The notes under the pieces were generated by a model, which made no database searches, was not told where the DNA came from, and saw only the letters and a list, made by a program, of their open reading frames with translations. The position numbers and the translations under genes are program-made. A stretch of 64,000 nt of DNA from Rhizomys pruinosus (taxonomy: Eukaryota > Chordata > Mammalia > Rodentia > Spalacidae). Each line of letters opens with the position of its first letter. Positions within the stretch are counted from its first letter, which is position 1. The stretch lies in assembly GCA_009823505.1 (NCBI GenBank), contig VZQC01011955.1, positions 598,770-662,769 of the forward strand, read 5' to 3'. Positions 10,441 through 21,040 of the stretch are shown piece after piece.

Positions 10441-11000
10441 AAATTTTGATTTATGCTTGTATGTAAATATAATTAGATCTATATTTAGCATACAGTATGA
10501 AATTTTATTTATCTAGCAATATGGCAAGAAAGATAGGGTTTTCTCTAGGATCTATGTCCTCTCCAACCATGTGTGTTTGGCTGAGTTTACAGTGCTACCC
10601 GTGACTTTACTTCAGTTGAGAGGGCTGTAAGTCCTATCGGATAGCTGTTGATTTCCCCCAGATAACAGTTCCACTACTACACCAATAGAGGTAGTTATGG
10701 TTATTAGGCTTTAGGGACAGGTTGAACCATTGACTAATTTTTTCCCTTAGCAGTTTGCTTATTATCAGCTAACATTATGAGAGCTAAACTTGAGGTCGAA
10801 GGCTTCCAGGTCAGTTCTTGCTCCATTGCTCCAAGTCCTGTATCTGATGTCTGTCCTGTCTTCAGCAGTAGAGTCTTATCTTCTAGTTTTTGGAGATAAC
10901 CACACACTTTGGCAATAGCCTGTGTCATTTTGTGAGTCTCTTGGAGCACTCTCACTAACCACTCCAAAGGAGGTCTCTCTGGCATTGGTCCTTGCAGCCT

Positions 11001-11003
<3 letters not shown>
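10441..11003. other. unclassified sequence
   Basis: A minus-strand frame (10734-10985) is open for 83 codons without a recognisable domain. The region may be the 3' UTR of an old L1, since a C-rich tract and L1-like order follow, but no diagnostic motif was seen. Confidence 0.3.
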
Positions 11004-11005
<2 letters not shown>

Positions 11006-11041
<36 letters not shown>

Positions 11042-11115
11042 TCTATAATATATATATATATATAGATATATATATATATCTCTCTATATATATAGAGATA
11101 TATATATATATACTC
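11006..11115. repeat. (CT)n and (AT)n compound microsatellite
   Basis: A CT run of about 30 bases followed by interrupted ATAT/CTCT blocks. D2 has a differently interrupted version at 27043-27163. Confidence 0.95.
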
Positions 11116-11179
11116 ACTTGCAGATGCGCTATGTGCATTTCTCAGGAGTTTCAGGGGCATCGATTTTCTCTCTGGGCTC

Positions 11180-11475
11180 CCTAGTCCCCCGAGATCCATT
11201 CATCGCTAGTCTTTTTTCTCCCATCTGACCTCCTTCCTCTCTCCTCACTCCCAGAACCCTCATTATTCCCCCCTCTCTCCAATAACCCCCTCCTCCCACC
11301 GTCGCCCCTCTCCTGAGTTCCTTCCCCCTCCCCCACAATGTCCCTCCCTCCTACCCTCCCAATCGGAACACTCCCACTTTCCCCTGGTAACATCCGTTCC
11401 CTCTTCTTTCTGATTCTTTCTTTTCTTCTCCTTCCGTGTATCCTCTCCATTCTTCCTGGCTCCTGCTGTCACATC
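11180..11475. repeat. C/T-rich low-complexity region
   Basis: Strong pyrimidine bias on the plus strand (CCCTCCTCCCACC-like). On the other strand it would be a G-rich polypurine tract like those of L1 3' UTRs. Several overlapping minus-strand frames here are G/R/E-rich low complexity. Confidence 0.7.
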
Positions 11476-11489
11476 AGACAAGCTCTCCT

Positions 11490-11690
11490 ACTGGGCGTGG
11501 AAATTACTCACTTGATTAGACTTACTGGCCTGGAAGCCCCCAGTATCCTCTTGTCTCTGATTCTCCAGTGCTAGGATTACAAGCATGGGCCACTGCACAT
11601 GGCTTCTTACCTGGTACTGGGGATTCCAACTCAGGTCCTTGTGCTTGTGCAGCACTACTCTGACTGAGTTGTCACTGCCCTCCTTTGTCT
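11490..11690 (-). mobile_element. B4-type SINE (B1 plus ID), degraded
   Basis: Antisense B1-like part ending GTGCTAGGATTACAAGCATG, joined to an ID-like part TGGTACTGGGGATTCCAAC ... CTTGTGCTTGTGCAGCACTACTCTG. That order is typical of B4. Confidence 0.75.
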
Positions 11691-11769
11691 TTTCATATAA
11701 ATTTTGTAACAAGTATGTTGGTATGTTTATTATATTGAATCTTGCAATCAAGAACATTTAATATTATTT

Positions 11770-11996
11770 TATTTATTATTTTTATTTTATGTGTATGAGT
11801 GTATTGCCTGCATGTGTGTAAGTGTAGCCATGTCATGCAGTGCCTGTGGAGGTCAGAAAAGGCCATTGAATCCCCCAGAATTGGAGTTATGTATTATGTT
11901 CTTAGCTTCCATGGGTGTTGTGCTGGGTGCTGGGATGTGAATCAGTTACTTCTGCAAGAACAAGCCAGTGCTCTTAACAACTGAGCCATCTCTCTA
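11770..11996 (-). mobile_element. B2 SINE
   Basis: Antisense B2: TATGTGTATGAGTGTATTGCC ending in CAACTGAGCCATCTCTCTA. Moderately diverged. Confidence 0.9.
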
Positions 11997-11998
11997 CT

Positions 11999-12142
11999 AT
12001 GTGGAGAGGCATTGGATACCCAGGAACCAGGAACTGGAATTGCAGAGGATTGTGAGCCACCCATTGTGGGTGATGGGAACGTAATGTGGCTCATCTACCA
12101 GACCAATATGTTCTCTTAACTGCCAAGCTGCTTCTCCAGATT
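11999..12142 (-). mobile_element. second B2 fragment in tandem
   Basis: A 5'-half antisense B2: AGGCATTGGATACCCAGGAA ... ATTGTGGGTGATGGGAACG ... CTTAACTGCCAAGCTGCTTC. It abuts the preceding B2 in the same orientation. Confidence 0.75.
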
Positions 12143-12440
12143 TTTGCACTTCTAAAGCCCCCAAGATGATATTTCTAAATGGCTGTTTATGTTCAAGATG
12201 AAACAACTTCATCAATGGAAAATTCTAAATAATTTCACTCTGACTGCTGTAATGCAGTAGTTCTCCATTTTTCCCTGTCTGTAAGGAGCATCTCTGTAGT
12301 TCTGAAACACACTGAGGCCTGGCCCCTACTGCAGATTTCATTGGTCAGAATTTCTGAAGTGGATGTGTGCAGTAAATGATAGGATGAAAGGTACTTTTTA
12401 TGTGTGTCCGGGACTGCAGATCGATAGTGTGGTGGTGGTG
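12143..12440. other. single-copy DNA
   Basis: No element recognised, apart from a short GTG run at about 12430-12442. Confidence 0.4.
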
Positions 12441-12444
12441 GTAG

Positions 12445-12765
12445 TGATGCCTTAGTCCATTTGTACTGCCTGAGATGGGGCAATTTATGAGGAATAGATA
12501 TTTATTTCTCACAGTTCTGGAGGTTGGGATGCACAAGGTCAAGGTGCTGGCAGGTTTGCTTGTGTGCTGAGAGGTGATCTCTGTTTCCAAGATGATGCTT
12601 AGACACTGCATCTTCCAGAGGAGAGGGATGCTGTGTGATAGGTGACAGGAGAAGGCCAAGCAAGCCAGATGCTGTGCTGCTACGCGAGGCCTCTAATTAG
12701 GGCTTTAATCCCATTTAAGAAGGAAGCATTATGACCTAATAACCTCTTGAAACCCCACTTCTTTT
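12445..12765 (+). mobile_element. ancient MaLR-internal-like sequence
   Basis: TTAGTCCATTTGTACTGCC, TGGGGCAATTTATGAGGAAT and TTTCTCACAGTTCTGGAGG follow the order of the common mammalian MaLR-associated sequence, ending in TTGAAACCCCACTTC. Family assignment is by resemblance only. Confidence 0.45.
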
Positions 12766-12779
12766 TTAATTTAATTTAT

Positions 12780-13268
12780 TTTGGCTGACATATACAAATA
12801 TAAAGTTGTGGGGATCTCCCAAGACCACCTGAAGCTCAGGTAAATGGATGGAACTAGAAGATATTATGTTCAGTGAAGTAACACAGTCCCAGAAAAACAA
12901 ACGACGAATAGTATCCCTCATCTGTGGATGCTAGTGTCAATTACCTACTTGTAAGTATTTCTTGTGCACAACCCCTTGAGCTTTTGTCCAAGTAGTTGGG
13001 AGAGATGCATATTGGAAACAACAACAACAACAACAACAACAGAAAGGACTGCATCAAAGAACTGACTGAAATGGTGAACTTCTGCTCAAAACAGTCAACT
13101 TCCACATGGAGAATTTTGAGAAAGACTGAGAAAGAGATGAAAAGCATATTTGGCAGAATGCATGAACTCTAGTGGTTGAGGGGGTAGGGTGGGGGACATG
13201 GGTCTAGATTTGATTAGTAACATAATCCTGTACAAGAAATATATAATAAAAAATATTAAAAAATAAAC
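12780..13268 (+). mobile_element. LINE-1 3' end, sense
   Basis: ATGGATGGAACTAGAAG, GAAGTAACACAGTCCCAG and CCTCATCTGTGGATGCTAGT are the 3' end of ORF2/UTR, also seen at 51200-51290. Then come a (CAA)n run, a G-rich tract (13179-13202) and an A-rich tail. D1 ends within this element. Confidence 0.85.
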
Positions 13269-13500
13269 AAGACCATTACTTGATTCTCACAGCTGCTTTT
13301 CCACACTCTTCTTCATTTGTGTTTCCTTTCTGCCGTTTTCCCCTTCTCCTATGAATATGCTTCATACCCGACAGCTTTTCTCTCTTCAGATCCAGGGGAC
13401 TTGCCTCAATCTTCCTCATTTGGCCTACATTTGACCTTGGTAACCATGTCACATGGCTATACAAAAAAAATTTATTTATTTAATTGTTTATTTAATTTAT
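13269..13500. other. single-copy spacer
   Basis: Sequence present once, between the D1 homology and the SINE cluster. No gene seen. Confidence 0.4.
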
Positions 13501-13507
13501 TTAGGTC

Positions 13508-13645
13508 TTTTTGAGACAGGGTCTCCCTGTAGCCCAGCTGTCCTGGAACTCACTCTGTAGACCAGGCTGGCCTTGAACCACAAAGATCCACCTGGCCTCT
13601 GCCTCCCAAGTGCTAGGATTAAGGCAGGTGCCACCATGCCTGGCT
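13508..13645 (-). mobile_element. B1 SINE
   Basis: Antisense B1 from TTTTTGAGACAGGGTCTCCC to CACCATGCCTGGCTT, with extra or missing single bases. Confidence 0.92.
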
Positions 13646-13649
13646 TATT

Positions 13650-13857
13650 TTTTTTTTTTATGTGTATGAATGTACTGTCTGTAGTAGGTTTGTGCACCCA
13701 TGTGTGCAATGCCGTGAGAGTCAGAAGAGGGACTGGATTCCCCTGAACTGGAGTTAAAGGTTAGTGGTTCTACCACATGTGGGTGCTGGGAAAGTGAACA
13801 CGGTCCTCTGCAAGAGCAGTATGGTGCTCTTAAACCACTAGCCATCTCTCTCAGCCC
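13650..13857 (-). mobile_element. B2 SINE, indel-rich
   Basis: Antisense B2 directly after the B1. Single-base indels are frequent (for example AGCCATCTCTCTCAGCCCC). Confidence 0.88.
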
Positions 13858-13879
13858 CAAAAAAACGATGTAATTTAAA

Positions 13880-14130
13880 ATTTTTATTTATTGTTGTTAT
13901 GTGTCCAAGTGAATGTTACTGTTGGGTCGGCATGAGGGTCTGTGCACCGTGATCGTTGCAATGCGGCGTAGCGTAACAGAAAGTGCGGTCTCAGATCCCC
14001 TGGAAACTGGGAGTCTCCTGGAATTGGAGTTACAGGACGGTTCTTGACACCATGTGGGCTGGGGATTTAACCGGGTTCCTCTGCAAGAGCAGTCGGTGCT
14101 CCTGTAACTGCTAGCTATCTCTCCAGTCCA
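13880..14130 (-). mobile_element. B2 SINE, indel-rich
   Basis: Antisense B2 with the doubled ACTGGGAGTCTCCTGG / GAATTGGAGTT segment and many indels, followed by an isolated N at 14134. Quality of this stretch is poor. Confidence 0.85.
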
Positions 14131-14139
14131 CCANTTGGT

Positions 14140-16250
14140 TTAATTTGTTGTTGTCTCTCAAGTGTTTTTTAGCTGCAGTGTTAGATTCGTTGATCTTGTG
14201 CTTTTTTTTTTTTTTTTTTTTTTTATGTTAGGCACCCAGGGCTTAAACTTCCCTCTTAGGACTGCTTTTAAAGTATCCTATAGGGTTTGTTGTGTTGTAT
14301 TGTCATTTTTTGTTTAGTTCCAGTAAATGTTTTTATTTCTTTGATTCTCCTTGACCGCATTCATTATTCAGGAGAGTTGTTTAGTTTCCATGTGTTCTTG
14401 CAGGCAATAGGGCTTTATCCTGGTGTTGATATTGGACTTTATTTGCACCGTGGTCTGTTAGAATGCATGAAGTTATTTCGATCTTTTTGGATTTGTTTTC
14501 TTCTGTGTCTCAGTATGTGGTCATTTTGGAGACTGGGGTCTGCATGGGGTGCAGAGTAGAAAGTATAATTCTGCTGGTGTTTGGGTGGAATATTCAAGTA
14601 GAATGTCCTGTGAGGTCCATTTGGAGTAATTTATTGCTCAGTTCAGAATGTCTCTCTGTTTAAGTCTTTGTCAAAGTTGAATCTATCCAAAGGCTCCTGT
14701 GGTATTAAAGTCCCCCACTATTAGTGTGCTGGGATTAATCTGTGCCTTAAGGTCGGGTTGTGTGTGGTGTGTGTGTGTGTTGTTGTGTGTGTGTGTCTTT
14801 TTGAGACAGGATCTCCTGTAGCCCCAGCCTGCCTGGACTCGCTCTGTAGACCAGGCTGGCGCTTGAACTCACAAGATCCACCTCCTCTGCCTTCCAAGGT
14901 ACTAGGATTAAAGTCATGGGCCACTGTGCCAGCTTATTTTGGCTCTCATATTGAATCGAGCAACCCTGCTGCTTTTTGGTACCAATTTGCTTGGAATATT
15001 CTTTCCCATCCTTTCACTTTTAAGTTGGTGCCTGCCCCTGAGGGTGAGATAGGTTTCTGTAGACAGCATAGATATATTTCCTGTTTCCTTATCCATTCTC
15101 GCGCAGTCCTATGTCTTTTGACTGGGGAAGTTTTTAGACCATTATATTTAGGTTATTTTTGCGGAGTTGGTTTCTTCCTTCACCTTTATTTTCTGTTTGC
15201 ATTCTTGATCTAGGTTTGTAATTTCAGTTATACTTTTATTAATTTCTCTCTCCTTCTGTCTTGGGAATAGTTTGCTCCTTTTCTCTGTCCTTTGAATTGC
15301 TTCGAGTATTTTTCTGAAGGGTTTAGCTTTGGATAGTATTCTTTCATCTTGTTTTGTCATGAAAGATTTTTTCTTCTCCTTCAACTATAATTGACAATTT
15401 TTTGCTGGGTTAAGTAATCTGGGTTGCCATCTGTAGTCACTTAGTTTATTGGGGAATACTTTTGCCCACATCTTCTGGCTTTCATATTCCGCAGTGAAAA
15501 GTCATGTGTAATTCTGATTGTTTTGCCTTATAAGTAACTTGTTGTTTTTCTCTTGTGGCTTTCAGTATCTTGTCTTTGTTTTGGATGTCTAGCATTTTAA
15601 CTATGATATCGCATGGGGAATTTCTTTTCTGATCTTGCCTATTTGGTGTTCTATGTGCTTCTTGTATTTGTATGGGTTTGTCTTTTGTCAGTTTGGGGAA
15701 ATTTTCTTATATTATTTTGTTGAAGATCTGCTATTGATACCATTGTCTTGGGATTCTTCCCCTTCCTCTATCCCTGTGCTGTGGAGGTGTGGTCTTTCCA
15801 TAATGTCCCACATTTCCTGATTGTTCCACTCTTGTGTTTTTATTGTTTTTTTTCATAATCTTTGTTTGAGCTTTTCCTTGCTATCTTCCAGGTTTGCTTT
15901 TTTTTTTCTGCTTCATCCATTCTGCTTCTAAGGCTTTCTCCCACCCTTTCCTGTTTGAGGGTTCAAATTCCTTTTTAATTTCTATTGTGATTTCTTTAGT
16001 ATTTCCACTTCCTTTTGGAGCTCGTCAATCTCTTCTTGTAGATCCTTGTTTTGCTGGTCTGTTTCCTTTTTCATTTTAACATGGGATCTTTTCAGTGTTT
16101 CTATTTCCCTCTAGGTCCTCCCTGAGTCTGTCATTCTCTACCTCTAAGTCCTTCCAGAGTTTTTCATTTTCCCTTTAGTTGTCTGATTTGCTTTTTATAT
16201 TCTTTCATTTCTTTGATTATGTCTATGATTGTTCTTCCAAGATCTGTGTT
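14140..16250 (-). mobile_element. LINE-1, antisense: ORF2 endonuclease end to ORF1
   Basis: Read on the plus strand it shows the usual antisense L1 series. First the ORF2 EN region (TTCAGGAGAGTTGTTTAG, TTTGCACCGTGGTCTG, AGTCCCCCACTATTAG). Then a B1 insertion, the start of ORF2 (CCAATTTGCTTGGAATATTC, TAGACAGCATAG), an inter-ORF stretch (15200-15420), ORF1 C-terminal and RRM region (ATCTTCTGGCTTTCATATTC, GGGGAAATTTTCTTATATTA) and the ORF1 coiled coil (15950-16200). All frames are broken, partly perhaps by sequencing indels. A non-functional copy. Confidence 0.85.
14800..14937 (-). mobile_element. B1 SINE inside antisense L1
   Basis: Antisense B1 after a (GT)n stretch (14759-14798), with several missing bases. 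It splits the ORF2 EN region of the surrounding L1. Confidence 0.9.
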
Positions 16251-16595
16251 CCAGATGGTTTCATGGCAGGATTCTATAAAACATCTCAAAAAGACAACCA
16301 TTATTACTCAAACTGTTCAGAAGAATACAAGCAGCAGAGAACCCCATTCCTCTGTGCCTGGGCTTTTTAGTTGGGAGGTTTCTTATTACATTGTTGCAAT
16401 TCCGTTCAATATATTATGCGTCTGTTTAAGCTGTACAATCTCTTCTTGATTAAACTTTGGTGATTCCGGATTTCAGATATCATCATTTCCATTTCTCCTA
16501 GGTTTTCAAAACTTAGTAGAGTAATAGGTTTTTGAAGTATCCCATATGAATGTATTCTTTTTGTTGTCTGTTGTGCTATCTAGCACAGTCTTCCT
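16251..16595 (-). mobile_element. LINE-1 ORF2 RT fragment with inverted 90-bp piece
   Basis: 16255-16345 is sense ORF2 (GGATTCTATAAAACATCTC..CAAACTGTTCAGAAG), matching 48622-48712 of the downstream L1. 16362-16590 is antisense ORF2 matching 48380-48610. The two pieces abut in L1 coordinates, so a short segment has been inverted locally. Confidence 0.8.
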
Positions 16596-16612
16596 GTTTT
16601 AATTCCAATTTT

Positions 16613-16833
16613 TATTTTATTTTATTTATTCTTTAGTGTATGAATGTACTGTCTGTATGCAGTCTGTGCACCCGTGTCGTGCAATGTCAGGAGGTCAGAA
16701 GAGGGCATCAGATTCCCCCTGGAACTGGAGACAAAAGATGGTTCTCAAGCTGCCGTTGGTGTGCTGGGGATCGAACCTGGGTCCTCTGAGAGCAGTCGGA
16801 AACTGCTCCAACTGATGGCAGTGCCTCCAGCCA
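16613..16833 (-). mobile_element. B2 SINE with TSD
   Basis: Antisense B2 between direct repeats TTTAATTCCAATTTT (16598-16612 and 16834-16848). Confidence 0.93.
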
Positions 16834-16848
16834 TTTAATTCCAATTTT

Positions 16849-17180
16849 ATCATTAGAGATGGGGAGGGAGTTTGAAATTTAGGAATGAAGGCAGGAAGCT
16901 TGGATGGCATCACAGAGCCAATTCCTGTCCCAGTTCTGGTTGTAGTGTAGTTGATTTTAGGGAAAACAGAGGTAACTAGTAGGAAAGAGTGAAGGTGAGG
17001 GAAGGGTAGTCTATTCATCAAAGAACAATCTCTACACAGGCTCTACATAGGGCTCATCATAATGAACACTAAGAGAGATATAGCACACATCAATGGGAAT
17101 GATCTTTGGTGCTTCTCTTTCTCATGACAAACATCTATTTCTGATTTCACTCACCAAGAGAAAAAACAAAACAAAACATT
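16849..17180. other. single-copy DNA
   Basis: No repeat or exon recognised. Confidence 0.4.
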
Positions 17181-17184
17181 TGTT

Positions 17185-17340
17185 AGGCAAGCATAGTGGC
17201 CCATGCCTTTAGAGACAGCACTTAGGAGGCAAACATGGTGAATTCTGTGAGTTTGAGGCCAGTATGGTCTACATAGACAGCCCTAGGCAAGCCAGGGGTA
17301 CATGTGGAGACCCTGCTTCAAAAAAACAAAAGACAAAAAA
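17185..17340 (+). mobile_element. B1 SINE, diverged
   Basis: Sense B1: AGGCAAGCATAGTGGCCCAT ... GAGGCCAGTATGGTCTACAT ... GAGACCCTGCTTC and an A-rich tail. Confidence 0.85.
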
Positions 17341-17351
17341 CACAGTTTTGG

Positions 17352-17577
17352 TGGCTGGAGAGATGGCTCAGCAGTTGAGAGCATTGGCTACTCTTGCAGA
17401 GGAACCTATGGTTGTGGTTCCCCAGCCCTACATGATGGTAATAATGTCAACCACCATAACTCTTCGGAATCTGATGCCTGACCCTCTTCTGGCCTCTGTA
17501 GGTATTGCACATGGTGATCTTACATACAGACTCATACATATACACTCATACAAATAAATACATAAAATTACAACAAA
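17352..17577 (+). mobile_element. B2/B3 SINE
   Basis: Sense element starting GGCTGGAGAGATGGCTCAGC, with CCCTCTTCTGGCCTCTGTAG and an AAATAAATACATAAAATTAC tail. Confidence 0.9.
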
Positions 17578-17785
17578 ACCATAAAACCTGTTGTTTCCAG
17601 AAGTTGTAAGTCAAGCTTCTGAGCTGAAAAAAGTGTCATGTGACCCCCCTCACGTTCTAGTCTTTTACAAACTTTTCTTCCATCAGTTGAACACTCAAGG
17701 TTTTCTTTAATGTAAATCCTGAAAGGGCTCTGAATGATAGACATGGATTCTGCCCTTGATATCAGTTATTAAATTTTGTGATCTG

Positions 17786-17945
17786 CAGGGCATAGTGGCA
17801 TATGCCTTTAATCCCAGCACTCAGGAGGCCAGGGCAGGCAGATCTTTCTCAGATTGAATCTAGCTTAGTCTGCATATGAGTTACTGCGGGTGGGGGGCTA
17901 GCTTGAGCGTTCAGGAAAACCCCGTCAAATTTAAGACAAATAACA
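17786..17945 (+). mobile_element. B1 SINE, degenerate
   Basis: Sense B1: GGGCATAGTGGCATATGCC, AATCCCAGCACTCAGGAGG. The right half is disturbed by indels. Confidence 0.8.
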
Positions 17946-18040
17946 CAAAAGAAGTGGATGATTTGTAAAGTATGGAAAGTTTTATATTATCAAAAATTAT
18001 GAGTTTTAAACTCCTCTTAAAATGTTTTTTGGGCATTTAA

Positions 18041-18265
18041 TAACTTTTTTTAATTATTTCCTGCATGCACAGTTTGTTGCCACCCGTGTCGTGAATGCCG
18101 CGAGGTCAGAAGAGGGTGTCGGGATTTCCCCTGAAAACTGGAGTTCTCTGGAATTGGAGTTTCAGATGGTCTTGGCTCGCCTTGTGGGTGCCGGGGATTG
18201 AATCTGGGTCCTTGTAAGAGCCGAGTCGGTGCTCTTAAACTGCTAAGGCCAATCTCTCCAGCCCC
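18041..18265 (-). mobile_element. B2 SINE (D2 copy of 2036-2246)
   Basis: Same antisense B2, with frequent indels (GTTGCCACCCG, GTCGTGAATGCC). The right target-site copy ATCATTTAATATACTG is present; the left one is altered. Confidence 0.9.
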
Positions 18266-18549
18266 ATCATTTAATATACTGTGTATCTCTTGATATCTGC
18301 AAAGGATTGGTTTTAGGATTGGCACAGATCCCAAAGCCGACAGATGCCAAATTTTTTTCTGTAAAATTATATTGAATTTCCATATAACCTATAAACATTC
18401 TTTCACATACTTTAATTAATTCTAGATTCTTGCAAGCCTATATAAAAAATAATAATGCCATGATAGTTTAGTAATTATATTGAATTATTTATTAAATAAT
18501 TAGAGGAAAAATCTATACATCTTTGGTCGACACATTATCTTTCTCTATA

Positions 18550-18712
18550 TAACTTTATTAATTTTTGTGTTTGTGAGTGGGGAACCTGTATGAAGGTCAG
18601 AGAACAACATTCAAATTGGCGTCCTAATCTCCATTGAGGGTCCTGGGGATGGAGTTCATTGTCATCAGGTGCAAGATTTGTGCCAACTGAGGCATCTTAT
18701 CAGCCCACAATT
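18550..18712 (-). mobile_element. B3-type SINE (D2 copy)
   Basis: Counterpart of 2540-2692 with small indels. Confidence 0.7.
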
Positions 18713-18954
18713 TTTATGTTAAAGTATTCCTACCAAATTACTTGGATTCATGGATGTGGAACCCTTTGTACACATCGTGATAATAATTAGCATATGATAA
18801 TTATCATGACCAATTGACACTCATCACTTGTATATCAAATCTGTGCACTACATCTCCAGGGCTAACTTGTCTTATAACTGAAAGTTTGTACTGTAAAAAA
18901 AATATATTTTAATAATCGCTTTTTACTTATTAATAGCTTAATTAATAAAATTGG

Positions 18955-19098
18955 GTTGTTTTTGAGACAGGTCTCCCTGTAGCCACAGCTGCCTGGAACT
19001 CGCAGATGTAGACACAGATTCGTGGAACTACACAGAGATCTGCCACCTCTGACTCCAAGTGCTGTGGATTAAGGCATTGCACCGCACACACCGGGCCT
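18955..19098 (-). mobile_element. B1 SINE (D2 copy)
   Basis: Counterpart of 2931-3072, with about a dozen single-base differences against an otherwise near-identical setting. Confidence 0.9.
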
Positions 19099-19158
19099 AA
19101 AATTATTTTTATTTTACAATGAACTCTAATAATTATATGTTTTGAGAAAATGGTGTGT

Positions 19159-19375
19159 TGGCTGGAGAGATGGCTTAGCAGCTTAAGAGTGGCGACTGCT
19201 CTTGCAGAGTGCCTGGGTCTGATTCCCAGCAGCCCACCATGGTGCTGAGAACCATCTTTAACTCCAGTTTCAGGGGAATCATTGTACCACTCTTCGAACT
19301 TCACAGCATGTGCAGACACGGTGCACAAACCTGACATGCAGACAGTACACTCATAATATAAAAATAAATAAAATA
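19159..19375 (+). mobile_element. B2 SINE (D2 copy)
   Basis: Counterpart of 3134-3355 with scattered indels. Confidence 0.9.
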
Positions 19376-19564
19376 AAAAGAAGTGCAGTGCTAATATGTT
19401 TAATTACATATATGTAATATATAATGATAAAACCAATGTGTGTTAACATATCCATCACCTAGATGAATTTATCATTTCTTTGTGTAAGTATGTACTCTGC
19501 CATCTCATTTCATGACCACTACAGAGGCTTCTGAAAAGCTCTGTTTAAATAAGCAGTCACTCGG

Positions 19565-19740
19565 GCCCTAGTAACCTCTCCCTCCTTCGTCAAGTCGGAA
19601 ATGCCCTCTTTCCTTCTTTGAGCCTCCTCACTCCCTCCCGCTCCTCCCTCTCCACTACTTCTTGCCTTCTCCTTTTTTCTCCTTTCTTATACACCCATCC
19701 TCTCTCTTCCCCTCCCCTCTCATCCTCCATCTTTCCTGGG
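19565..19740. repeat. corrupted pyrimidine tract (D2 copy)
   Basis: Occupies the place of the (CTTC)n microsatellite but is no longer periodic. It contains G and A bases absent from D1. Confidence 0.7.
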
Positions 19741-19807
19741 ATTGACTCGGACTTCACCGATGTGCTTACTGCTGCGTACACTCTCAGTCCTATTCTACTC
19801 TATGAAT

Positions 19808-20087
19808 TCTTAAGGTTTTGGCTATTTTTACTGAAAGTAAATCTGGGCAGTATGTAGGGTCAGATCACAATGGTTTTATTGAGTGAGTATGCAGAGTCTC
19901 GACCTTCCATTCCACTCAGTGTTCAGCTCAAGTGGCTGCTCCAGCCCTAACAGTTTGCTTTAGTGGTTTAATTTGTGCATGAAGCAGATGGATCTTGAAA
20001 AATGTTCATGTGTCTTTATAAATGTAATTGATGGTGACACTCACTTGCATCTGCTCTTTCAGATGGTGTTTTTTTTTTTTTTTTTTG
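19808..20087 (+). other. sequence corresponding to the N gap of D1
   Basis: Lies between the same flanks that border the D1 gap. It is ordinary single-copy sequence ending in a T run (about 20069-20086), which may explain why D1 could not be closed. Confidence 0.85.
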
Positions 20088-20888
20088 TTTTTTACAGGAT
20101 GCATATCACACTCATCACCTAGGACCTTGTGTGAAGATATTGATCTCCAAATGGCTCCCCCCCCCATAAAATGTTAGTAAAAACATTTAGAAGCAATTGT
20201 CATTTGACAAACCAATATTGTGCTGAGTACTCAACACATTAGTCCCTACTTAGAACATTAACATTTTATTTATGAAGAAGGAAGAAGAGAGGGAGAGGAG
20301 GCGAGAGGCAATGATGGTGGATATGGGAGAAGGAACTAAGAGGGAAGAGCGGGAAACGAATTGGAAGAAGACGGAAGAGCAGGTAGGAGGGTTCTTCTCG
20401 AGATGAGGCAGTGTAGGAATCTCTTTTGTTAGGCTCACCACAGTGAGGACGTGGGACGGGAGTCAAACACCCACGTGAGCCACTATATTAGGAGTTTCTG
20501 GACATCTGCTAGGGTGATTTGAGAAAAATGTACCAATGTAACTTTTTCATCCTACCATGAACATCTTGATGAGATTCACAGCTTCACATTAAGGGTTTGT
20601 AGGGAAAGAATTCTAGGTATGGTTTATGAAAGGTTCTGAGAGGAAAACTCTATCCAGCACTAGGTGTGAGGAAGAAAGAAATGGGGAGAAGAGATCAAGA
20701 AAAGAAGGGAGGATGGGAGGGAAAAAGGCAAACGGAAAAGACATAAGAGAGATAGAGGTAACGTGACTGGGTAACACTTTTGCCTCTCTACAAAGTGCCC
20801 GTTCCCTGTCCTGTCTCGCTGTCTTGACTGGAACAGAAGCATATATTTAGGGATGGATGGTTACAAATAGTCCAAAAATAAGAATTTA

Positions 20889-21040
20889 GGCTGGGCATGG
20901 TGGCACATTGCCCTTTAATCCCAGCACTTGAGAAGCAGAGGCAAGCAGATCTCTGGAGATCAAAGCCAGCCTGGTCTAACAGCAAGTTCAGCTGGTGCGT
21001 ACAAGAAGACCCTGTTTTCAAACACAAACAAATAACAAGA
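20889..21040 (+). mobile_element. B1 SINE (D2 copy)
   Basis: Counterpart of 4914-5061, with indels. Confidence 0.9.

Larger units (their letters stand above)
2023..13234 (+). repeat. Segment D1, first copy of an 11.2-kb direct duplication
   Basis: The same order of sequence recurs at 18034-29279 in the same orientation. Homology starts at CATTTAATA in the tail/target-site region of a B2 SINE and ends at CTTGTACA/CCTGTACA in an L1 3' UTR. Long stretches (for example 6300-6960 and 7620-8450) look identical to the second copy. D1 repeats are clean in sequence, but D1 contains an N gap (3772-4129). Flanks outside the two copies differ. Confidence 0.95.

Noticed and set aside
11181..11481. Overlapping R/G/E-rich minus ORFs
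   Set aside because: All come from one C/T-rich low-complexity tract read in three frames.
14758..15213. 151-codon plus ORF
   Set aside because: Composed of a (GT)n run, antisense B1 and antisense L1 ORF2.
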